In this document: positions 15,965 through 25,613 of the stretch, in pieces
How positions within the stretch are numbered: position 1 is the stretch's first letter
Layout: the number at the start of each line of letters is the position of its first letter
DNA from: JBFEUI01 sp041547565
Lineage (GTDB): Bacteria; Pseudomonadota; Gammaproteobacteria; Thiohalomonadales; Thiohalomonadaceae
DNA length: 41,352 nucleotides
Assembly (NCBI GenBank): GCA_041547565.1
Contig: JBFEUI010000013.1
Location: 1-41,352 of the forward strand
Reading direction: 5' to 3'
Notes under the pieces: model-generated
Database searches by the model: none
What the model was told of the DNA's origin: nothing
What the model saw: the letters and a program-made list of their open reading frames with translations, nothing else
Position numbers and translations under genes: made by a program

Positions 15965-16003
15965 CTGTAACAAAGATTCATGCGACTGTAATATTCCTGT
16001 CAT
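15965..16003 (+). promoter_or_regulatory. Pho box (PhoB binding sites) of the pst operon
   Basis: CTGTAAT-ATTC-CTGTCAT at 15986-16003 matches the PhoB consensus of two 7-bp repeats separated by 4 bp. An earlier CTGTAAC at 15965, with the weaker ATTCATG at 15976, continues the ~11-bp period and may form a second pair. The site is 52 bases upstream of pstC, so the operon should be induced by phosphate starvation. Confidence 0.85.
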
Positions 16004-16054
16004 ATTACCCCTCTACCATGCCGCAACCACTCCTTATAGGACGGATCGTGCGGC

Positions 16055-18307
16055 ATGAGCGCTAACCCTCCACTTTTTCAGCCAGAACAACTGCTGCGGC
16101 TGCAGCGCTGGCGGTTATTGAAGGACAAACTCGCCCGTCATGGCATTGCAGTCGGCGGTCTGGGGGTGATCTTCGCCATTGTCCTTATCTTCTTCTACCT
16201 GTTTTACGTGGTCTTCCCGCTATTTATTCCCGCCTCGGTGGAGCGGCAGGAGGGCTACACCTTGCCCGGGGGTGGCGGCGCGAGCCTGCATCTTGCCCTG
16301 GATGAGTTGAACGAACTGGGGGTGCGCTATACCGAAACGGGGGAGGCGGTCTATTTCCGCGTGGCCGATGGCGAGGTGGTTGAGCGCTACCAGACGGCCA
16401 TCGGCAAGGTGGCGACACTGGACACCGAGGGCGTGATTGGACGGCTTACGGCACTGGCCGATGAGCGCGGTCAGGCCCTGCTGGTGCACCACGGGTTCAG
16501 GGTGACCTATCCCGATGATGTTCGCACGGTGCTACCCCGGTTTGAGTATCCCTACGGTGAGAAGCCGCTCACAGTCGATGATGAGGGCAGCGTGTTAAGA
16601 CTGCTTGAACTGCGTGACGGTGAGGAGCGGATGACGATCGCCGCCATGACCGCCGATGAGCGGCTGCTGCTCAATACCTTTGCCAAGGAAAGCTCGTTTC
16701 TGAATGAGGACGAGGTCACCCTGGAACGCAGTGTGACACAGCTTGAGGGTGTCGATATCGATGTGCAGTTTCTCCTCGTCGACCCCGGGCAACGCCACCT
16801 CTATGCTGCCGCCGCCAATGGCGAGCTGCTCCATTACGATATCAGCGACCCGGATGAGATACACCTGATCGAGCGGCTACACCTGCTGGCGGAGGGAACG
16901 CGGCTGACCTCACTGAAATTCCTGCTCGGCGGCTATGCGCTGCTGGCAGGCGGCAGTGACGGCTCGGTCACGCAGTGGTTCCCGGTGCGCGATGCGCACA
17001 ACGTCTCGACGTTGCAGTCGATTCGTTCGTTCCATGATCAGGATGCCGCTGTTGTCGATATCGCCCCGGAACATCGCCGCAAGGGTTTTCTCGTCGCGGA
17101 TGGCAAGGGCCGGGTGGGCATCTACCATGCTACGGCACAACGCACGGTACTGATCGAGAATGTGGCCGATGAACCGCTCTCCCTGGTGGTCATCTCACCG
17201 CGAGGCGACTACATGCTGGCCGAGGGGGAGTCGGGGCGGATGTACCGCTACCGCATACACAACCAACACCCGGAAATATCCTGGCACTCATTGTGGGAGA
17301 AGGTGCATTACGAGGGGTATGCCGAAGCGGAGTACATCTGGCAGTCCTCATCGGCCGATAATGACTTTGAGCCCAAGTTCAGCCTGACGCCACTGTCGTT
17401 CGGTACTCTGAAGGCGGCCTTCTATGCCATGTTGTTTGCTGTGCCGCTGGCGATACTCGGTGCCATCTACACCGCCTACTTTATGGCGCCCGGCATGCGC
17501 ACTATCGTCAAGCCCACTATCGAGATCATGGAGGCGTTGCCGACTGTGATCCTTGGCTTCCTGGCCGGCCTGTGGTTGGCGCCGTTTATCGAGTCCTACC
17601 TGCCCGGTATCTTCGCGTTGCTGTTGCTTCTGCCGCTGGGTGTGTTGGCTTTCAGCTATTTCTGGCAACAGTTGCCCCGCCAGATACGCATGCTGGTGCC
17701 GGAGGGCTGGGAGGCGGTGTTGATGATCCCGGTGATCCTGTTCCTTGTCTGGTTGTCCATCGCCCTGAGCATCCCGCTTGAACAGGTGCTGTTTGGCGGC
17801 GATATGCGTGCCTGGCTGTACAACGACCTGGGCATCGGTTTCGACCAGCGCAACTCGCTGGTGGTGGGGCTGGCAATGGGTTTTGCCGTGATTCCGACCA
17901 TTTTCTCGATCACCGAGGATGCCATCTTCGGCGTGCCCAAGCACCTGACCTTCGGCTCGTTGGCACTGGGCGCATCGCGCTGGCAGACCCTCTCGCGGGT
18001 GGTCATCCTCACCGCCAGCCCGGGTATCTTCTCCGCCGTGATGATCGGGCTGGGGCGAGCCGTGGGCGAGACCATGATTGTACTGATGGCCACGGGCAAC
18101 ACGCCGGTGATGGACATGAACATCTTCCAGGGCATGCGCACGCTGTCGGCCAATATCGCGGTGGAGATGCCCGAGTCGGAGGTGGCCAGCACCCACTACC
18201 GCGTGCTGTTCCTCGCTGCCCTGGTGCTGTTTATGTTTACCTTCGTGTTCAACACCCTGGCAGAACTGATACGCCACCGCCTGCGCAAGAAGTATTCATC
18301 GCTGTAG
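16055..18307 (+). CDS. pstC: Phosphate ABC transporter permease PstC, long form
   Basis: Inner-membrane permease subunit of the high-affinity phosphate importer. Residues ~27-57 form the first membrane helix. About 390 residues of periplasmic domain follow, with strand patterns like a WD40/beta-propeller (for example LLAGGSDGSVTQW and FLVADGKGRVGIYHA). The permease core with six further helices runs from ~445 to 750. The EAA loop that contacts PstB is visible (FGSLALGASRWQTLSRVVIL then GLGRAVGE). Typical E. coli PstC is ~320 aa; long forms are known in Pseudomonas. First gene of pstC-pstA-pstB-phoU, preceded by a Pho box. No pstS lies upstream. Confidence 0.93.
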   Translation: MSANPPLFQPEQLLRLQRWRLLKDKLARHGIAVGGLGVIFAIVLIFFYLFYVVFPLFIPASVERQEGYTLPGGGGASLHLALDELNELGVRYTETGEAVYFRVADGEVVERYQTAIGKVATLDTEGVIGRLTALADERGQALLVHHGFRVTYPDDVRTVLPRFEYPYGEKPLTVDDEGSVLRLLELRDGEERMTIAAMTADERLLLNTFAKESSFLNEDEVTLERSVTQLEGVDIDVQFLLVDPGQRHLYAAAANGELLHYDISDPDEIHLIERLHLLAEGTRLTSLKFLLGGYALLAGGSDGSVTQWFPVRDAHNVSTLQSIRSFHDQDAAVVDIAPEHRRKGFLVADGKGRVGIYHATAQRTVLIENVADEPLSLVVISPRGDYMLAEGESGRMYRYRIHNQHPEISWHSLWEKVHYEGYAEAEYIWQSSSADNDFEPKFSLTPLSFGTLKAAFYAMLFAVPLAILGAIYTAYFMAPGMRTIVKPTIEIMEALPTVILGFLAGLWLAPFIESYLPGIFALLLLLPLGVLAFSYFWQQLPRQIRMLVPEGWEAVLMIPVILFLVWLSIALSIPLEQVLFGGDMRAWLYNDLGIGFDQRNSLVVGLAMGFAVIPTIFSITEDAIFGVPKHLTFGSLALGASRWQTLSRVVILTASPGIFSAVMIGLGRAVGETMIVLMATGNTPVMDMNIFQGMRTLSANIAVEMPESEVASTHYRVLFLAALVLFMFTFVFNTLAELIRHRLRKKYSSL

Positions 18308-18360
18308 GCGCTGAAACACGTTGCACGACATTTGCGCGGTTAACCGAAGACAAAAAAGTG

Positions 18361-20025
18361 ATGCGAGTAAATCTGAAAAAGTGGTTCCATGACGGCGATG
18401 CCTGGGTCTGGCTGAACGCTGCCGCACTCAGCGTCAGCCTGCTGATGGTGGTCGGCCTGTTGCTGCTCATCGCGGTACGCGGCCTGGGGCATTTCTGGGC
18501 CAAGCCGGTGCATGAGTTCGACTACCGTGAATCGGATACCCAGGTGCTGCGGCTTATCGGCGAGATCCATGATGAGGAGCGTGTCCTTGCCGAGCAACTG
18601 CGTGCGGCGGGCATGGAAGTTGCCAGTGATGAGGAGATGGTGACACGCTACCTGTTCAAGACAGGCAACCGTGATGTCGGCGGCCTGGATTTCCGCTGGG
18701 TACTGGATGAGCGCATCGAGGCGCGTCGTCACCCCGAAAGCCTCACCGTGCTGGAACGGCGCGAGTGGGGCAATTTTTACGGTTATGTTCGTGCGGTCAA
18801 GGAGCAGGGCAAGGTGGTGGCCGAGGGCGAGTCGGCGTGGCCTGAGTTACAGCGGCGACTGGAGCGCGTCGGCAACATATACAGCCAGATCCAGAAAATC
18901 CAGAAGGATGAGATCGGCGCCATCAATTACCGCATGGAACGCCTGCGTCTCAAGGGGCGCAAGATGGAGCTTGAGGGTGATAATACGCCACAGGCACTTG
19001 CAGCAATCGCGGCGGAAAGGGCGGAACTCGATGCTAGCTACCAGGTGTTGCAGAAACAGCTCAACGAGTTGTATAGCCGCGTGCAGCGCGACAGTGTGGC
19101 TGTTGAGGTGATGGACGGGCAGCTGGTGGAGTTGCCCATGGACAAGGTGGTGCGGGCCTACCGTCCCAATGCCATGTCGTTTTTCGACAAGCTGGCCTTT
19201 TATCTAGAGAAGGTGTGGGAGTTTGTTAGCGACGACCCACGTGAGGCCAACACTGAGGGTGGTATTTTCCCAGCGATCTTCGGCACGGTGATGATGGTGA
19301 TCCTGATGTCGATTATCGTGACGCCGTTTGGTGTCATCGCGGCGGTCTATCTGCGCGAGTACGCCAAACAGGGCCCGGTTACACGGCTGATACGTATCGC
19401 AGTCAACAATCTGGCCGGTGTGCCCTCGATTGTCTACGGTGTGTTCGGTCTCGGTTTCTTCGTCTATTTTCTCGGCGGCAACATCGATGCACTGTTCTTC
19501 CCCGAGGCCGACCCTGCACCGACCTTCGGTACCCCGGGTATCCTGTGGGCGGCACTGACGCTGGCGCTGTTGACCCTGCCGGTGGTGATTGTCGCCACCG
19601 AAGAGGGGTTGTCGCGCATTCCCAGTTCCATACGCGAGGGCAGCCTGGCACTGGGTGCCACCAAGATCGAAACATTGTGGCGCACCATCCTGCCCATGGC
19701 CAGCCCGGCCATGATGACAGGACTGATTCTCGCCGTGGCCCGTGCCGCGGGCGAGGTGGCGCCGCTGATGCTGGTGGGCGTGGTGAAACTGGCCCCCTCG
19801 CTGCCGCTGGACGGCAACTTCCCCTTTATGCATCTGGAGCGCAAGTTCATGCACCTGGGTTTCCACATCTACGATGTCGGTTTCCAGAGTCCGAATGTCG
19901 AGGCGGCACGTCCCCTTGTCTATGCGACCGCGCTGTTGCTGGTTGTTATTATCGTTGCACTGAACCTCGCCGCGATCGCAATTCGCAACCATCTGCGTGA
20001 AAAGTACCGCGCACTGGAACATTGA
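18361..20025 (+). CDS. pstA: Phosphate ABC transporter permease PstA, long form
   Basis: Second permease subunit, 554 aa against ~296 aa in E. coli. One membrane helix (~residues 14-40) is followed by ~240 residues of periplasmic sequence rich in charged heptads, probably a coiled coil (IQKIQKDEIGAINYRMERL onward). The PstA permease core runs from ~300 to the end, with the EAA loop at LALGATKIETLWRTILPMAS and ARAAGEVAPLMLVG. A GTG directly before the ATG is an alternative start. It lies 50 bases after pstC and 16 before pstB. PstC and PstA both carry large periplasmic inserts, which probably face each other. Confidence 0.92.
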   Translation: MRVNLKKWFHDGDAWVWLNAAALSVSLLMVVGLLLLIAVRGLGHFWAKPVHEFDYRESDTQVLRLIGEIHDEERVLAEQLRAAGMEVASDEEMVTRYLFKTGNRDVGGLDFRWVLDERIEARRHPESLTVLERREWGNFYGYVRAVKEQGKVVAEGESAWPELQRRLERVGNIYSQIQKIQKDEIGAINYRMERLRLKGRKMELEGDNTPQALAAIAAERAELDASYQVLQKQLNELYSRVQRDSVAVEVMDGQLVELPMDKVVRAYRPNAMSFFDKLAFYLEKVWEFVSDDPREANTEGGIFPAIFGTVMMVILMSIIVTPFGVIAAVYLREYAKQGPVTRLIRIAVNNLAGVPSIVYGVFGLGFFVYFLGGNIDALFFPEADPAPTFGTPGILWAALTLALLTLPVVIVATEEGLSRIPSSIREGSLALGATKIETLWRTILPMASPAMMTGLILAVARAAGEVAPLMLVGVVKLAPSLPLDGNFPFMHLERKFMHLGFHIYDVGFQSPNVEAARPLVYATALLLVVIIVALNLAAIAIRNHLREKYRALEH

Positions 20026-20041
20026 TTAACAGGTTACTCCT

Positions 20042-20899
20042 ATGACTGAAGCTGCACAGACCATGAACGAAGAGACGCCAATGACGCACGGGCTTGACCT
20101 CGGCGCGCTGCAACGCGAGCGCCGCACCCTGAACCTGCAGGATGAGACCATTGCCCTGGAGGTGAACAACCTCGACCTCTACTATGGCGAGAAGCAGGCG
20201 CTGATGGGGATCAACATGCAGATCCCGCAAAAGCGTGTGACCGCCTATATCGGACCCAGCGGTTGTGGCAAGTCGACGTTGCTGCGTTGTTTCAACCGCA
20301 TGAACGACCTGATTGACGGTGTGCACATCGATGGCAATATCACCCTGGATGGGGAGAATATCTACAGCCCGGCCGCCAACGTGGCGGATCTGCGCCGCCG
20401 TATCGGCATGGTGTTCCAGAAACCCAATCCGTTTCCCAAGTCGATCTACGAGAACGTCGCCTACGGACTGCGTATCCAGGGGATCAAGAACCGCCGTGTC
20501 ATCGACGAGGTGGTGGAGAAGGCACTGCGTGGCGCTGCGCTGTGGGATGAGGTCAAGGACCGCCTGCACGACAACGCACTGGGACTTTCCGGCGGTCAGC
20601 AGCAGCGGCTGGTGATTGCCCGTGCCATTGCCATCGAACCGGAGGTGTTGCTGCTGGACGAACCGGCCTCGGCGCTTGATCCGATTTCAACCCTGAAGAT
20701 CGAGGAGTTGATCTATGAGCTCAAAGACAAATACACCATCGTTATCGTGACGCACAACATGCAGCAGGCGGCACGGGTATCGGACTACACGGCCTTCATG
20801 CTGATGGGTAAACTTGTAGAGTTCGGGGATACCGACACGCTGTTTACCAACCCGAAGATGAAGGAGACTGAGGATTACATCACGGGACGTTACGGATAA
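20042..20899 (+). CDS. pstB: Phosphate ABC transporter ATP-binding protein PstB
   Basis: A 285-aa ATPase of the Pst importer. Walker A GPSGCGKS, Q-loop region GMVFQKPNPFP, the ABC signature LSGGQQQRL, Walker B VLLLDEP and the switch histidine in VTHNMQQ are all intact. A ~40-residue N-terminal extension precedes the usual PstB start; in-frame ATGs at 20063 and 20081 are alternatives. It lies in the pst operon just after pstA and energises phosphate import. Confidence 0.95.
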   Translation: MTEAAQTMNEETPMTHGLDLGALQRERRTLNLQDETIALEVNNLDLYYGEKQALMGINMQIPQKRVTAYIGPSGCGKSTLLRCFNRMNDLIDGVHIDGNITLDGENIYSPAANVADLRRRIGMVFQKPNPFPKSIYENVAYGLRIQGIKNRRVIDEVVEKALRGAALWDEVKDRLHDNALGLSGGQQQRLVIARAIAIEPEVLLLDEPASALDPISTLKIEELIYELKDKYTIVIVTHNMQQAARVSDYTAFMLMGKLVEFGDTDTLFTNPKMKETEDYITGRYG

Positions 20900-20959
20900 C
20901 AGGCTTACGCCGAAAACAACAAACGCCACAAAGTGATCGCCTGAGCAACGGAGCAGACA

Positions 20960-21685
20960 ATGGAAACAACATCTATCGGCCACCATATCTCACAGCAGTT
21001 TAACGTTGAACTGGAGGAGATCCGCAATCGCGTTCTGTCGATGGGCGGTAAAGTGGAGGAACAACTGGCCAATGCCGTGACGGCCATGCTGGAAGGGGAT
21101 ACTGCACAGGCTGGACAGGTGGTGCAGAACGATTACCAGGTCAACGCCATGGAGGTGATGATCGACGAGGAGTGCAGCCGCATTCTCGCCCGGCGTCAGC
21201 CGGCGGCCTTCGACCTGCGGCTCATTGTCGCGATTATCAAGACGATCACCGATCTTGAGCGCATTGGGGATCAGGCAGAACGTATCGCACGCATGGCGAC
21301 AGAACTGGCAGAGTGCAGCGGTTCAGGCGGGAGTAATCAGTGCCTGGAGCTTGAACATCTGGCGCAACACGTCAAGCACATGCTGCACAGCTCGCTGGAT
21401 GCCTTTGCCCGCATGGACCCGGAGGCGGCGGTTGAAGTGGCGCGCCTGGACGATCGCATCGACAAGGAGTACGAGTCGATGATGCGTCAGCTCATCACCT
21501 TCATGATGGAGGACCCGCGCACCATCACCCGCACCCTGCACCTGATGTGGGCGGCGCGTGCTCTCGAGCGTATTGGCGACCATGCCAAGAATATCTGTGA
21601 ATATGTCATCTACATGGTCAAGGGCAAGGATGTGCGCCACACCAGCATCGAGCAGATGGAAGCCGAGGCGCGGGGCGAGGGTTAA
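20960..21685 (+). CDS. phoU: Phosphate-signalling protein PhoU
   Basis: A 241-aa all-helical PhoU with two tandem three-helix repeats. Each carries the metal-binding E/D-rich motif: DLRLIVAIIKTITDLERIGDQ in the first, and the repeat around TLHLMWAARALERIGDHAKN in the second. PhoU couples Pst transport state to PhoR/PhoB and represses the Pho regulon in high phosphate. It lies 60 bases after pstB and ends the operon. phoR and phoB are not in the window. GGAG lies upstream of the ATG. Confidence 0.95.
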   Translation: METTSIGHHISQQFNVELEEIRNRVLSMGGKVEEQLANAVTAMLEGDTAQAGQVVQNDYQVNAMEVMIDEECSRILARRQPAAFDLRLIVAIIKTITDLERIGDQAERIARMATELAECSGSGGSNQCLELEHLAQHVKHMLHSSLDAFARMDPEAAVEVARLDDRIDKEYESMMRQLITFMMEDPRTITRTLHLMWAARALERIGDHAKNICEYVIYMVKGKDVRHTSIEQMEAEARGEG

Positions 21686-21761
21686 TCAGTAGCGAGTGGT
21701 GGGTTATGAGGGGCGAGGACGAACAACCTTTGCCTTTTGATACTGGCCGCGCGTTACTCGT

Positions 21762-22430
21762 TCACTTTTCCAGTCGTTGTTTCCAGTAGGCCGCGCGCTG
21801 CGCATCCTTCTGCAGTCCAAACTCGCCGCTTTCGTAGACCCGCACCAACGCCTGCCGCGCCTTGGTATAGCCCAGCAACGCCGATCTTTCCCATAGCGCA
21901 AGAGCCCGGACCGGTTCCTTTTTAATCCCGTAACCGTAAACCAGGAGTACGCCGAGGTTATACAGGGCCTCGGGGTGGTTTTGTGCAGCCGCCCTCTCCC
22001 ACCAGTGTGCCGCGCGGCTGCGGTTTTTAAATACCGACTTGCCCTGAGCATACATCAGGCCCAGATTGTACTGTGCCGGTGCATAGCCCTGTTCGGCGGC
22101 GGCACGATAGAGGGTCATCGCCGTGCGCAGGTGTCTGGGCGCTCCCTTGCCGTTTTCATACAGCAGTGCCAGGTTGTACTGTGCCTTGGCGTCGCCCTGC
22201 TGGGCGAGCGGTTTCCACAGGTCGTGGGCGCGTTGGTAGTCACCGGTGTTATAGGCCTGCAGACCATCATCTAACGGGCCGGCCTGAGCGCCTGGGATGA
22301 AAATGAGGAGAAAAATTAAGGGTAAAAGGACACGGCTCAGCAAAGAGTGAAGAGTGAAGGGTGAAGGGTGAAGTGAAGTCGCTGTGGAATCGGGGTGACT
22401 ACTCTCGGATTTAAACACAATTCGCTTCAC
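21762..22430 (-). CDS. Sel1-repeat (TPR-like) exported protein
   Basis: A signal-peptide-like hydrophobic segment (VLLPLIFLLIFIPGAQA) is followed by about four Sel1 repeats, seen as recurring AQYNLALLYENGKG, AQYNLGLMYAQGK and ALYNLGVLLVYGYG. Such repeats scaffold protein interactions, often in the periplasm. The start is doubtful: the GTG at 22430 places ~30 residues before the signal segment, and part of these is encoded by the GTGAAGG heptad repeat (22341-22378). A TTG at 22343 would give a clean signal peptide but lies in the same repeat without a ribosome binding site. Convergent with phoU; the partner is unknown. Confidence 0.75.
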   Translation of the reverse strand: MKRIVFKSESSHPDSTATSLHPSPFTLHSLLSRVLLPLIFLLIFIPGAQAGPLDDGLQAYNTGDYQRAHDLWKPLAQQGDAKAQYNLALLYENGKGAPRHLRTAMTLYRAAAEQGYAPAQYNLGLMYAQGKSVFKNRSRAAHWWERAAAQNHPEALYNLGVLLVYGYGIKKEPVRALALWERSALLGYTKARQALVRVYESGEFGLQKDAQRAAYWKQRLEK

Positions 22431-22456
22431 GCTTCACACCTCACTCTTCACCTTCA
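22341..22456. repeat. Heptad-repeat inverted pair, locus 1
   Basis: Left arm 22341-22378 is a run of 7-base units of the form GAGTGAA/GGGTGAA. The right arm at about 22422-22456 carries the complementary form (CTTCACGCTTCACAC, CACTCTTCACCTTCA). Together they could fold into a long imperfect hairpin. Related arrays occur at 35982-36075 and 40963-41220. Confidence 0.7.
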
Positions 22457-22509
22457 TGCTGATTGAAGCAGACGTGTCCTGTCTCCTCCGTGATGGGGAA
22501 AGGTTCAAC

Positions 22510-23412
<903 letters not shown>

Positions 23413-23431
23413 GATTTAAATTCGTTGCGGG

Positions 23432-24622
23432 TTAGGCGGCAGCATTGCTGCCGGCAATAAATTCGTTGATCAACTGGGTGACCTTGAGCACGATGGTGCT
23501 CGCCTCGTCATCGCTGATCACCAGGGGGGGTAACAGTCTGATCACGTTGCCTGCGGTGACATTGATCAGCAGCCCCTGTTCCAGGGCCATGCCCACCAGC
23601 TCTGCGCAGGGGCGATCCAGCTCGATACCGATGAGCAGCCCCTTGCCGCGGATGTCGTTGACGTATTCGTGGTCGCCGATGGCGAGTTCAAACTCGGTCA
23701 CCATGCGCAGGCCCAGCTCCTCGGCGCGATCCGCCAGCTTCTCCTGTTCGAGCACGTCGCACACCGCCAGCCCGGCAGCGCATGCCAGGGGGTTGCCGCC
23801 GAAGGTCGAACCGTGGTTGCCGGGCTGGAACAGATCTGCGGCCATGCCGCGTGCCAGGCAGGCGCCGATCGGCACACCGTTACCCAGCCCCTTGGCCAGG
23901 GTCATCACATCGGGTGTGCTGTTGCTGTGCTGGAAGGCAAACATGGCGCCGCTGCGGCCCATGCCGGTCTGGATCTCATCGAGCATCATCAGCCACTCGT
24001 TGTCGTCGCAGATGCGGCGTATGTTGTCGAGGTAGTCCTCTGCGGGGACCTGCACTCCGCCTTCGCCCTGCAGGGGCTCGACCAGCACCGCGACCACATC
24101 CTGGCTATGCTTGGCAATGTTCTCAAGCGCCTCGATATCGTTGAACGGCACGCGGATGAAACCCTTGACCAGCGGCTCGAAGCCGGCCTGTACCTTGCGG
24201 TTGCCAGTGGCCGAGAGGGTAGCGATGGTACGGCCGTGGAAGCTGTTCTCGGCCACCACGATCATCGGTTGTTCGATACCCCGTTTGTGCCCGTACAGGC
24301 GTGCCAGTTTGATCGCCGCCTCATTGGCCTCGGCACCTGAGTTGGCAAAGAACACCCGGTCCATACCGGCCAGAGCGGTCAGGCGCTCGCCCAGTTTTTC
24401 CTGGTTGGCGATGCCGTAGAGATTGGACGTGTGCACAAGCTGGCCGGCCTGTTCGCACAGTGCCTGGCTGACCGTGCTGTGGGCGTGCCCCAGATTGCAT
24501 ACGGCAATGCCGCTGACCGCATCCAGGTATTTGTTGCCCCCGTTGTCCCATAGCCAGGCACCTTCACCCTTTTCGAAGGTGACCGGTAACCGCGCGTAGG
24601 TCGTCATCAGTGTGTCTGACAT
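23432..24622 (-). CDS. argD: Acetylornithine aminotransferase (ArgD)
   Basis: A 396-aa class III PLP aminotransferase that makes N-acetylornithine, and may also act in the lysine pathway. It shows the family's LWDNGGNKYLDAVSGIAVCNLGH opening, FANSGAEANEAAIKLAR, the LDEIQTGMGRSG aspartate region and the PLP lysine in TLAKGLGNGVPIGA. I start it at 24622 (MSDTLMTT); a frame to 24718 would run through the sodB terminator and is rejected. Upstream of argF with a 19-base gap. The ribosome binding site is weak. Confidence 0.92.
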   Translation of the reverse strand: MSDTLMTTYARLPVTFEKGEGAWLWDNGGNKYLDAVSGIAVCNLGHAHSTVSQALCEQAGQLVHTSNLYGIANQEKLGERLTALAGMDRVFFANSGAEANEAAIKLARLYGHKRGIEQPMIVVAENSFHGRTIATLSATGNRKVQAGFEPLVKGFIRVPFNDIEALENIAKHSQDVVAVLVEPLQGEGGVQVPAEDYLDNIRRICDDNEWLMMLDEIQTGMGRSGAMFAFQHSNSTPDVMTLAKGLGNGVPIGACLARGMAADLFQPGNHGSTFGGNPLACAAGLAVCDVLEQEKLADRAEELGLRMVTEFELAIGDHEYVNDIRGKGLLIGIELDRPCAELVGMALEQGLLINVTAGNVIRLLPPLVISDDEASTIVLKVTQLINEFIAGSNAAA

Positions 24623-24644
24623 AGTATTTATTCGTCTTTGAAAG

Positions 24645-24672
24645 CAAAAAGGCAGTCTCGAAGGAGACTGCC
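24645..24672 (-). terminator. Rho-independent terminator of sodB
   Basis: A 9-bp perfect stem, GGCAGTCTC (24651-24659) / GAGACTGCC (24664-24672), with a GAAG loop. On the minus strand it is followed by five Ts (24646-24650). It separates sodB from argD. Confidence 0.88.
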
Positions 24673-24764
24673 AATTTCGGAAACGATCTATTTTACTGCC
24701 AAGTTGCCGGGGAGGCAAACTTTGTAACGCTATGTTTTACATAGATGATTTCCTCACCGGTTGC

Positions 24765-25349
24765 CTAGCCGGCGAAATTTTGTGAGGCAAAATCCCAGTT
24801 GACCAGGTTCCAGAAGGCTTCCAGGTATTTGGGGCGTGCATTGCGGTAGTCGATGTAATAGGCGTGTTCCCAGACATCGGCGGTGAACAGCGGGATTTTA
24901 CCGTCGGTGAGGGGGCAGCCGGCATTGCTGGTGTTGACGATCTCAACGCCGCCGTCTGAATTTTTCACCAGCCAGGTCCAGCCGGAACCGAAATTGGTCG
25001 CCGCCGAGGTGGAGAATTTCTCCTTGAAATCGGCAAAGGAGCCGAAGGCCTGGTTGATGGCATCTGCCAGAGGGCCGCCGGGTTCACCGCCGCCGTTGGG
25101 ACTGAGGCTGTTCCAGTAGAAGGTATGGTTCCAGATCTGGGCGGCGTTGTTGAAGATACCGCCGGCCGGTGCACTGGTGATGATCTCCTCCAGTGACTTG
25201 CCCTCGAATTCGGTGCCGGGAACCAGGTTGTTCAGGTTGGTGACGTAGGTGGCGTGGTGCTTGCCGTGGTGGAACTCGAGTGTCTCGGCAGAGATGTGCG
25301 GTTCCAGGGCGTTTTTTTCGTAGGGTAGAGCGGGCAGTTCAAAGGCCAT
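24765..25349 (-). CDS. sodB: Superoxide dismutase (Fe type)
   Basis: A 194-aa SOD converting superoxide to H2O2 and O2 in the cytoplasm. Metal ligands are visible: His27 (FHHGKHH region), His75 area (IWNHTFYWNS), and the DVWEHAYYIDYRN motif giving Asp and His. The AAQIWNHTFYW and GSGWTWLV patterns favour the iron form. AGGAGGA lies 6 bases before the ATG. Monocistronic, with its own terminator. A candidate promoter lies upstream. Confidence 0.96.
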   Translation of the reverse strand: MAFELPALPYEKNALEPHISAETLEFHHGKHHATYVTNLNNLVPGTEFEGKSLEEIITSAPAGGIFNNAAQIWNHTFYWNSLSPNGGGEPGGPLADAINQAFGSFADFKEKFSTSAATNFGSGWTWLVKNSDGGVEIVNTSNAGCPLTDGKIPLFTADVWEHAYYIDYRNARPKYLEAFWNLVNWDFASQNFAG

Positions 25350-25398
25350 TGCTATCCTCCTAATCAGGAAACGTTATTGTCATTAATTACTGAGCATT

Positions 25399-25427
25399 TA
25401 TATGGGGTTATTTATAGGCCATATCAA
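25399..25427 (-). promoter_or_regulatory. Candidate sigma-70 promoter of sodB
   Basis: On the minus strand TTGATA (25427-25422), a 17-base spacer and CATATA (25404-25399) form a reasonable -35/-10 pair about 50 bases upstream of the ATG. The rest of 25428-25613 shows no gene. Confidence 0.4.
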
Positions 25428-25613
25428 GGCATATTGCAGCCTGTGGCCGGGAAATACCCGGTGCCGGCGGTGAGCATCGCACGGGCCGGTAACACGAGGC
25501 CCGCGACAGGGATACCCTTAATACCATAGCAAATATGTCGGGAATAATACGTGAGCAAGAATCCGATTGCAATAGTGGGTTATTTGCAGAAGTAAAATGG
25601 TGACGTGCTCCGT

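Noticed and set aside
21686..21761. Terminator between phoU and the Sel1 gene
   Set aside because: No stem with a T-run was found; only short GCGAG-like repeats are visible.
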